In this document: positions 13,657-18,005 of the stretch, in pieces | Numbering within the stretch: position 1 is the stretch's first letter | Layout of the letters: the number at the start of each line of letters is the position of its first letter | Assembly: GCA_910588865.1 (NCBI GenBank) | Contig: CAJUSJ010000082.1 | Span: 1 to 18,005, forward strand | DNA from: an uncultured Lachnospiraceae bacterium | Lineage (GTDB): Bacteria > Bacillota > Clostridia > Lachnospirales > Lachnospiraceae | Reading direction: 5' to 3' | Length of the DNA stretch: 18,005 nucleotides | Notes under the pieces: generated by a model | What the model was told of the DNA's origin: nothing | The model's database searches: none | What the model saw: only the letters and a program-made list of their open reading frames with translations | Translations under genes and position numbers: made by a program

Positions 13657-15111
13657 TTATTCGTCTACACTGTAGTTCGGCGCTTCCTTGGTGATGTGGA
13701 TATCATGGGGATGGCTTTCCTTTAAGGAGGCGGCGGAAATCTTCACGAACTTGCCTGTCTCCTGCAGGGTCCTGATGTCGGCCGCGCCGCAGTAGCCCAT
13801 GCCTGCCCGAAGGCCTCCCAGCATCTGGAATACCGTGTCCTCCACCATGCCCTTGTAAGCCACCCGGCCCTCCACTCCTTCGGGAACCAGCTTCTTGGCA
13901 TCGCTCTGGAAGTACCGGTCCTTGCTGCCGTTCTCCATGGCGGCGATGGAACCCATGCCCCTGTATACCTTGTATTTCCTTCCCTGGTACAGCTCATAGG
14001 ATCCCGGACTCTCGTCGCATCCCGCGAACATGCTTCCCATCATGCAGACGCTTCCGCCCGCGGCGATGGCCTTGGTGATATCTCCGGAGTACTTGATGCC
14101 TCCGTCAGCGATAATGGGGATGTTGTACTCTTTCGCCACCTGGTAGCAGTCCATGATGGCGGTGATCTGGGGAACGCCGATGCCTGCCACCACCCGGGTG
14201 GTGCAGATGGAGCCTGGCCCGATGCCTACCTTCACCGCGTCCACCCCTGCCTCAATGAGAGCCCTTGTGGCATCGCCTGTGGCCACGTTGCCCGCGATCA
14301 CCTGGAGCTCCGGATAAGCTTCCTTGATTACCTTCACGCAGTGGATCACATTGGCGGAATGTCCGTGGGCGGAGTCTAAGACCACCACATCCACATGAGC
14401 CTTTACCAGAGCGGCCACCCGCTCCAGCACATTGGCGGTAATGCCCACCGCAGCGCCGCACAGCAGCCTTCCCTGGGCATCCTTGGCGGAGTTGGGGTAC
14501 TTGATCTGCTTTTCAATATCCTTGATGGTGATAAGCCCCTTCAGGTTAAAATCGTCGTCAACAATGGGAAGCTTCTCCACCCTGGCCTTCGCGAGAATAT
14601 TCTTGGCCTCCACCATGGTGGTGCCCTCTTTTGCCGTCACCAGATTCTCGCTGGTCATACATTCTTTGATCTTTTTGGAGAAATCTTCCTCGAACTTCAG
14701 ATCCCGGTTGGTGATGATGCCCACCAGCTTTTTGCCTTCCGTGATGGGAACGCCGGATATGCGGAACTTGCCCATGAGTTCATCCGCGTCTCTCAGCGTG
14801 TGTTCCGGGGAGAGATAAAATGGGTCCGTGATAACACCATTTTCCGAACGCTTTACCTTGTCCACCTCTTCTGCCTGGGCTTCGATGGACATGTTCTTGT
14901 GGATGATCCCGATACCGCCCTGCCTTGCCATGGCGATGGCCATGCGGTACTCTGTCACCGTGTCCATGCCCGCGCTCATCAATGGAATATTGAGCTTGAT
15001 CTTGCCCGTCAGATACGTGGTCAGGTCGACCTGATTGGGGATTACTTCCGAATAGGATGGAACCAGCAGAACGTCGTCAAAAGTAATGCCTTCACCGATA
15101 ATTGTACCCAT
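13657..15111 (-). CDS. guaB: IMP dehydrogenase
   Basis: Oxidises IMP to XMP with NAD+, the committed step to guanine nucleotides, in the cytosol. The 484-residue protein is full length. The TIM barrel begins with FDDVLLVPSYSEV (residues 11-23) and is interrupted by a pair of CBS domains (about 95-205) that bind adenine or guanine nucleotides in this family. The catalytic Cys303 lies in GIGPGSICTTRVVAGIG, with the IMP-binding IADGGIKYSGD and the GMGSIAAMENGSKDRYF flap region. ATG 15109-15111 is used. It is monocistronic, between a near-consensus promoter and a terminator. It uses the IMP made by the PurO/PurH pair in the same window, but is a separate transcription unit. Confidence 0.98.
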   Translation of the reverse strand: MGTIIGEGITFDDVLLVPSYSEVIPNQVDLTTYLTGKIKLNIPLMSAGMDTVTEYRMAIAMARQGGIGIIHKNMSIEAQAEEVDKVKRSENGVITDPFYLSPEHTLRDADELMGKFRISGVPITEGKKLVGIITNRDLKFEEDFSKKIKECMTSENLVTAKEGTTMVEAKNILAKARVEKLPIVDDDFNLKGLITIKDIEKQIKYPNSAKDAQGRLLCGAAVGITANVLERVAALVKAHVDVVVLDSAHGHSANVIHCVKVIKEAYPELQVIAGNVATGDATRALIEAGVDAVKVGIGPGSICTTRVVAGIGVPQITAIMDCYQVAKEYNIPIIADGGIKYSGDITKAIAAGGSVCMMGSMFAGCDESPGSYELYQGRKYKVYRGMGSIAAMENGSKDRYFQSDAKKLVPEGVEGRVAYKGMVEDTVFQMLGGLRAGMGYCGAADIRTLQETGKFVKISAASLKESHPHDIHITKEAPNYSVDE

Positions 15112-15157
15112 GAAATTTTCCTCTCTTTCTTGTCTGATTTGTATTTATTAGTTTCCT

Positions 15158-15186
15158 AATATAGCAGATTTGGACAGCCTTGTCAA
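15158..15186 (-). promoter_or_regulatory. Strong sigma-A promoter of guaB
   Basis: On the minus strand TTGACA (15181-15186; 6/6), a 17-nt spacer and TATATT (15158-15163; 5/6). The leader to guaB is about 40 nt. This is the best promoter match in the window, as expected for a housekeeping gene. Confidence 0.85.
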
Positions 15187-15207
15187 ATGGATTTTAGGGT
15201 TTTTCAC

Positions 15208-15235
15208 TTGCGTTTTTTCGGATAACAGGTACAAT
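15208..15235 (+). promoter_or_regulatory. Candidate promoter of the nitroreductase gene
   Basis: TTGCGT (15208-15213), a 16-nt spacer and TACAAT (15230-15235; 5/6). It is divergent from the guaB promoter, with the two -35 boxes about 20 bp apart. The leader to the ATG at 15356 is about 115 nt and holds a weak GGCC-rich hairpin but no recognised riboswitch. Confidence 0.45.
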
Positions 15236-15355
15236 GGAAGATAGTTGAACAGGATCCCCCAAAAACCACCTTCCGCCTGGTCACAGAGCGACGGTTTGAG
15301 GGGCCAAAGGGGGGCCTTGTCCACACAACGATCAATCAAAAAGGAGGACATCAAC

Positions 15356-15874
15356 ATGAACGCGGTAATGGAAAACCTGCTGACAAGACGGAGCATCCGC
15401 TCCTTTGAAAACCGAGAGATCCCAGAAGAGGAACTGGATCAGATCTTAAAGGCGGCCCAGTACGCCCCAAGCGCCATGAACCGCCAGACCTGGCAGTTTA
15501 CGGTGGTGGAAAGCCGGGAGAAGATCCAGGAGCTGGCCGCCGCCATGGGAAAGGCTCTTGGAAGGGAAGGCTACAATATGTATGAGCCCCAGGTGATCAT
15601 CATCACCTCCAACCTGCGGGAGGCCCGCTTCGGAGTGGATGACAATGCCTGTGCCCTTGAAAACATCTTCTTAGCCGCCCACTCTTTCGGCATTGGCTCT
15701 GTGTGGATCAACCAGCTGCGGGACTGCCACGACGACCCGGCTGTCCGTCAGATGATCCGGGGCTTTGGCATCCCTGACGACCACGCGGCATACGGGATCG
15801 CCGCCTTAGGCTACGGGGTTTTGGATCCTGACAAAGAAGTGGTTAAGACAGGCAAGATCGTGTTCGCCCGGTAG
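15356..15874 (+). CDS. Nitroreductase family FMN-dependent oxidoreductase
   Basis: Member of the NfsB/FRase-type flavoprotein family that reduces nitro compounds, quinones or flavins with NAD(P)H; the natural substrate is unknown. The start ATG 15356-15358 follows AAAGGAGGACATCAAC, a textbook ribosome binding site; an upstream in-frame ATG at 15245 adds unconserved residues and is not used. The 172 residues begin with the usual MENLLTRRSIRSFENREIP and continue with LDQILKAAQYAPSAMNRQTW (FMN-binding Arg/Ser/Asn). The block ALENIFLAAHSFGIGSVWIN and the late AALGYG complete the fold. The length matches short single-domain nitroreductases of Clostridia. It is a single gene, divergent from guaB and convergent with rtcB. 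Confidence 0.93.
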   Translation: MNAVMENLLTRRSIRSFENREIPEEELDQILKAAQYAPSAMNRQTWQFTVVESREKIQELAAAMGKALGREGYNMYEPQVIIITSNLREARFGVDDNACALENIFLAAHSFGIGSVWINQLRDCHDDPAVRQMIRGFGIPDDHAAYGIAALGYGVLDPDKEVVKTGKIVFAR

Positions 15875-15895
15875 AAACGGCCTTATACCACAAAA

Positions 15896-15945
15896 CATTG
15901 CCCCCGCCTGTCCGGACCAATGGCCGGATAAGCGGGGGCAAAAAT
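15896..15945. terminator. Hairpin terminator between nitroreductase and rtcB
   Basis: TTGCCCCCGC (15898-15907) pairs perfectly with GCGGGGGCAA (15932-15941), with an inner TCCGG/CCGGA stem. On the minus strand the tail is TGTTTTGTGG, so it most likely ends the rtcB transcript; the plus-strand side has no T-tract but the 10-bp stem could still stop nitroreductase transcription. Confidence 0.7.
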
Positions 15946-15966
15946 CTCTCCTAATCTCCTGCCCTT

Positions 15967-17181
15967 TTACTCATCCTCCCCGGCCTTAAAATTGTAGATG
16001 GGCCTGATCACCCTGTCAATGGCCGCTGTCTCCCCGATATTTTCCACAATATCCTCCATCCCCTTGTAGGCCATGGGACATTCATCCAATGTCTGGGCAT
16101 TGACCGAGGTGGTAAAGATCCCTGCCATCTCCTTCTTAAACTGGGACACCGTGTAGGACTGCCGGGCCTTTCTCCTGGACATCAGCCGTCCGGCTCCGTG
16201 AGGGGCAGAGTAATTCCAGTCCTCGTTCCCTTTCCCCACACAGATCAGGGATCCATCCCTCATGTTGATGGGGATCAGCAGCTTCTCCCCCTCCCTGGCG
16301 GAGACCGCTCCTTTTCTCAGGATCATGGAGTCTGTGTCAATATAATTGTGGATGGTGGTGAACTCCTCCTCCACCTTAAGCTTCATGCCCCGGATCAGCT
16401 CATCCGTCATGGCCTTCCGGTTGAGCATGGCAAACCTCTGGATAATCTTCATATCGTGGATATAATCCTCCATCAGATCCCCCTGGCAATAGGCCAGCGC
16501 CCTGGGGATGTCCGCGTTCCCCCGGGCCTTCGCGCAAGCCACCGCCGCCTTGATCTCCTTCTCCTTTCCCCTTCTCTTGTAATCCTCGATCAGCTTCTGA
16601 ATATCCTTCCTGGAAGCCCCCCTCAGGGACTGATAGGCCTGGTCCTGATAATACTGGGCCACCTCCAGCCCCAAGTGGCGGGATCCGGAGTGGATCACCA
16701 GATAAAGGTTTCCCTCCTCATCCTTGTCCGCCTCGATAAAATGGTTGCCTCCGCCTAAAGTCCCCAGAGACATTACCGCTCTGTCCACATTGATCAGTGC
16801 CGGCCTTAAGCAACGCAGCTCCCTTAAATCAATGTCATCGTTTAGCCGGTGGGCCTTTTCCCGGACAGCAAAGCCTGACGGGATCTTCTCATAGATCAGC
16901 TTATCCAGCTTCCCCAATTCTATATGCCTGTTTTTCAGCCTTATGGTCTCCATGCCGCAGCCAATGTCCACGCCCACTAAGTTGGGTACCACCGCGTCCT
17001 TGATGGTCATGGTGGTGCCGATGGTGCAGCCTGCCCCGGCATGGACGTCCGGCATGATCCGGATCCTGGAATCCTTCGCGAACGCCTGGTCGCACAATGC
17101 CTTGATCTGGGCAAGCGCCACAGTTTCCACCACGTCGGTGTACACTTTCGCGGTATTGTAAATCCCTTCTACGGTCTTCAT
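15967..17181 (-). CDS. rtcB: RNA-splicing ligase RtcB (3'-phosphate/5'-OH RNA ligase)
   Basis: GTP- and Mn-dependent ligase that joins 3'-phosphate (or 2',3'-cyclic phosphate) and 5'-OH RNA ends, acting in RNA repair in bacteria. The 404 residues carry the active-site set: VGVDIGCGME (metal ligands Asp72, Cys75), GTLGGGNHFIE (Asn146, His147), VIHSGSRHLG (His164), IHNY (His278) and SAPHGAGRLMSR, with His328 the predicted guanylylated residue. It is full length for the compact RtcB type, with no intein. The start ATG overlaps the stop of the upstream 63-aa gene by ATGA, so the two are translationally coupled. No rtcA or rtcR is present. The targets, such as cleaved tRNAs or rRNAs, are not indicated by the context. 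Confidence 0.96.
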   Translation of the reverse strand: MKTVEGIYNTAKVYTDVVETVALAQIKALCDQAFAKDSRIRIMPDVHAGAGCTIGTTMTIKDAVVPNLVGVDIGCGMETIRLKNRHIELGKLDKLIYEKIPSGFAVREKAHRLNDDIDLRELRCLRPALINVDRAVMSLGTLGGGNHFIEADKDEEGNLYLVIHSGSRHLGLEVAQYYQDQAYQSLRGASRKDIQKLIEDYKRRGKEKEIKAAVACAKARGNADIPRALAYCQGDLMEDYIHDMKIIQRFAMLNRKAMTDELIRGMKLKVEEEFTTIHNYIDTDSMILRKGAVSAREGEKLLIPINMRDGSLICVGKGNEDWNYSAPHGAGRLMSRRKARQSYTVSQFKKEMAGIFTTSVNAQTLDECPMAYKGMEDIVENIGETAAIDRVIRPIYNFKAGEDE

Positions 17182-17369
17182 TCCTCTCTCATCTCCCTTT
17201 TTCTGATCCCTTCCAGTTTCTTCTTTTTCTGATTCATATGCCGGACCCTGGCCCTGGGCATATATTTATCGCACTTCTGGCAGTAGTGCTGATGGGAGGC
17301 CTGCCGCCCCTTCCTACACTGCCCTGCCGCCACATAATACGCGCACACGGTTTCTCTGTAATGTGCCAT
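17178..17369 (-). CDS. Small Cys/His-rich protein coupled to RtcB
   Basis: I do not recognise a named family. The 63-residue protein has four cysteines and several histidines in the first 45 residues: C-AYYVAAGQ-C, then H-x-H-x-C-x2-C (HQHYCQKC), then H in RVRH. This suggests a small zinc-binding fold. The second half is very basic (NQKKKKLEGIRKREMREE), as in nucleic-acid-binding proteins. GGAGGGAATCATC precedes ATG 17367-17369. Its stop overlaps the rtcB start (ATGA), which is strong evidence that it is a real gene expressed with RtcB. A role in RNA recognition or ligase assistance is only an inference from charge and coupling. Confidence 0.8.
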   Translation of the reverse strand: MAHYRETVCAYYVAAGQCRKGRQASHQHYCQKCDKYMPRARVRHMNQKKKKLEGIRKREMREE

Positions 17370-17392
17370 GATGATTCCCTCCCTTTATAATC

Positions 17393-17474
17393 CAGCAGGG
17401 GAGCCCCTTCCCCTACCCGCCGTGCCGGGGCGGGGCCTCTTTAGCGGCCATATTCCTCTCCGCCCCGTGTACAC
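17393..17474. repeat. Fourth, single copy of the 84-bp GC-rich repeat
   Basis: Shares the core CCGCCGTGCCGGGGCGGGGCC, the TTTAGCGG block, CATATTCCTCTCCGCCCC and the GTGTAC end with the array at 3731-3985, in the same orientation. It differs in the hairpin arm (CCTC in place of CCGC) and at the left end. As at purO, it begins directly after the T-tract of a minus-strand terminator and ends shortly before a GGAGGGAATCATCATG start region. Confidence 0.88.
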
Positions 17475-17524
17475 AAAAAAAGAGCCGACTGTCCCGGCAT
17501 CTCCACCGGAAAAAAATCGGCTCT
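17475..17524 (-). terminator. Rho-independent terminator in the rtcB leader
   Basis: On the minus strand AGAGCCGA (17517-17524) pairs with TCGGCTCT (17481-17488), with an inner CCGG...CCGG stem, and TTTTTTTG follows. It lies about 105 nt before the 63-aa gene. It may end an upstream transcript from 17525 onward, or act as an attenuator for the rtcB operon, since I see no good promoter between it and the gene. Confidence 0.8.
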
Positions 17525-17704
17525 GTATATTCCCGCCATCCTTTGCCGCTTACCCGCCCGTTGCCGGACAGGACACCAAAGAGGCTCCTTCCTATAGCCG
17601 ACCGCATAACATCATCTCATTATGCCGCCGGGCAACCGAAAAAAAACTGCTGACTGTTTTTCGGCAAGTAAAACAGATCTGTGAACTGGCTCACTCACTG
17701 CTTG
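17525..17704 (-). other. Structured non-coding stretch before the rtcB-leader terminator
   Basis: On the minus strand CCGAAAAA/TTTTTCGG can pair around CAGTCAGCAG near 17634-17663, and GCATAA/TTATGC near 17604-17626 forms a second hairpin. CTGTCCGGC near 17565-17573 is nearly complementary to the 3' arm of the terminator (GCCGGGACAG, about 17490-17499), so an alternative pairing that breaks the terminator is possible. No known riboswitch family was recognised. Confidence 0.35.
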
Positions 17705-17812
17705 TCACACAAAGGGATTCCTGTCTGAAACCGCCTCTGCTTTGCTTCCTGGACATAATGATGTTCTCTTCCTCAACTGTTCCTGTATCCTTGTACTACC
17801 TGGCCGTTTCAT
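17705..17812 (-). CDS. Short ORF, possible leader peptide (35 aa)
   Basis: ATG 17810-17812 has an excellent ribosome binding site (AAAGGAGGATTGTC) and opens a 35-codon frame starting MKRPGSTRIQEQLRKRTS and ending at TGA 17705-17707. No family is recognised and the composition is basic. A strong site on such a short frame before a structured region and a terminator could mean a leader peptide. It could also be a truncated gene or chance. Confidence 0.35.
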   Translation of the reverse strand: MKRPGSTRIQEQLRKRTSLCPGSKAEAVSDRNPFV

Positions 17813-17837
17813 GACAATCCTCCTTTCATACTAAGCA

Positions 17838-17868
17838 CTGGCAGGGGACATGACCCGTCACCTGCCAG
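17838..17868. other. Perfect 8-bp hairpin without T-tract
   Basis: CTGGCAGG and CCTGCCAG flank a 15-nt loop, about 30 nt upstream of the short ORF on the minus strand. With no T-run on either side it is not a standard terminator; it may be a leader structure or operator. Confidence 0.4.
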
Positions 17869-17920
17869 GTTGATGGTTACTGCTGGAAATCTTACCACAT
17901 ATCTGTTTGGGGGTAAAGAA

Positions 17921-17953
17921 CTTTTCTATTACACAATTCTTACATTATCCTTA
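17921..17953 (-). promoter_or_regulatory. Three 11-bp-spaced direct repeats, possible regulator site
   Basis: On the minus strand TAAGGATAATG, TAAGAATTGTG and TAATAGAAAAG follow each other exactly every 11 bp, sharing TAA(G)-A-purine-rich starts. Helical-phase direct repeats like these are typical of OmpR/PhoB-type response regulator sites. The match is short and AT-rich, so chance is possible. Confidence 0.3.
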
Positions 17954-18005
17954 CTTTGAAACAATACCTTCTGGGTAGCGAAAAAAGCGCAGACTACCCC
18001 TATCA

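Noticed and set aside
17525..17704. Known riboswitch (T-box, TPP, c-di-GMP, guanidine) before the rtcB terminator
   Set aside because: None of the family-defining conserved blocks could be found on the minus strand.
17368..17814. 148-codon plus-strand frame over the second repeat copy and leader
   Set aside because: Crosses the repeat and terminator hairpins antisense to the rtcB leader; no ribosome binding site or domain.

Overview
The window looks like chromosomal DNA of a spore-forming, GC-moderate Clostridia bacterium, most likely Lachnospiraceae (Enterocloster/Lachnoclostridium-like). Reasons: sporulation genes (sigK, a SpoVAF/GerA-family germination protein), GGAGG-type ribosome binding sites, sigma-A promoters, rho-independent terminators, and a split PurO plus stand-alone AICAR transformylase pair in place of bifunctional PurH. 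The assignment is inferred from protein style; no search was run.

Left edge (1-950, AT-rich): the first codons of an AAA-ATPase-like protein and a frameshifted remnant of a gene with a DGQHR-like motif, both on the minus strand. This reads as an eroded accessory segment. Next come an uninterrupted sigK without a pro-sequence (1010-1636, minus) and the final two steps of IMP synthesis, AICAR transformylase and PurO-type IMP cyclohydrolase (1777-3693, minus). About 300 nt upstream of purO is a clear ZTP (pfl) riboswitch whose terminator is built from the conserved 3' aptamer segment. Between that terminator and purO lie three tandem copies of an 84-bp GC-rich repeat. A fourth copy sits in the equivalent place (after a terminator, before an identical ribosome binding site) in front of the rtcB operon at the other end of the window.

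Middle: a small hypothetical gene with its own terminator, then a forespore-type promoter and spoVAF-like gene (4752-6170, plus). That gene abuts a minus-strand MMPL-family exporter operon (6171-10551: coiled-coil exported protein plus MMPL transporter). A divergent TetR regulator (10752-11351) faces the exporter across a palindrome that contains both candidate -35 boxes.

Right: malic enzyme and a TIM-barrel sugar-phosphate isomerase-like gene (11469-13511, minus), guaB (13657-15111, minus) with a near-consensus promoter, a divergent nitroreductase (15356-15874), and a two-gene operon of a 63-aa Cys/His-rich protein and the RNA ligase RtcB (15967-17369, minus). The last 600 bases hold a structured leader with a terminator, a short ORF and 11-bp-spaced direct repeats.

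Functional logic: when 10-formyl-THF is short, ZMP/ZTP accumulates; the riboswitch would then raise expression of the enzymes that consume ZMP to make IMP, which GuaB takes toward GMP. I did not find a clearly new system. The most unusual items are the repeat placed between riboswitch and gene, and the rtcB leader with its small partner gene.
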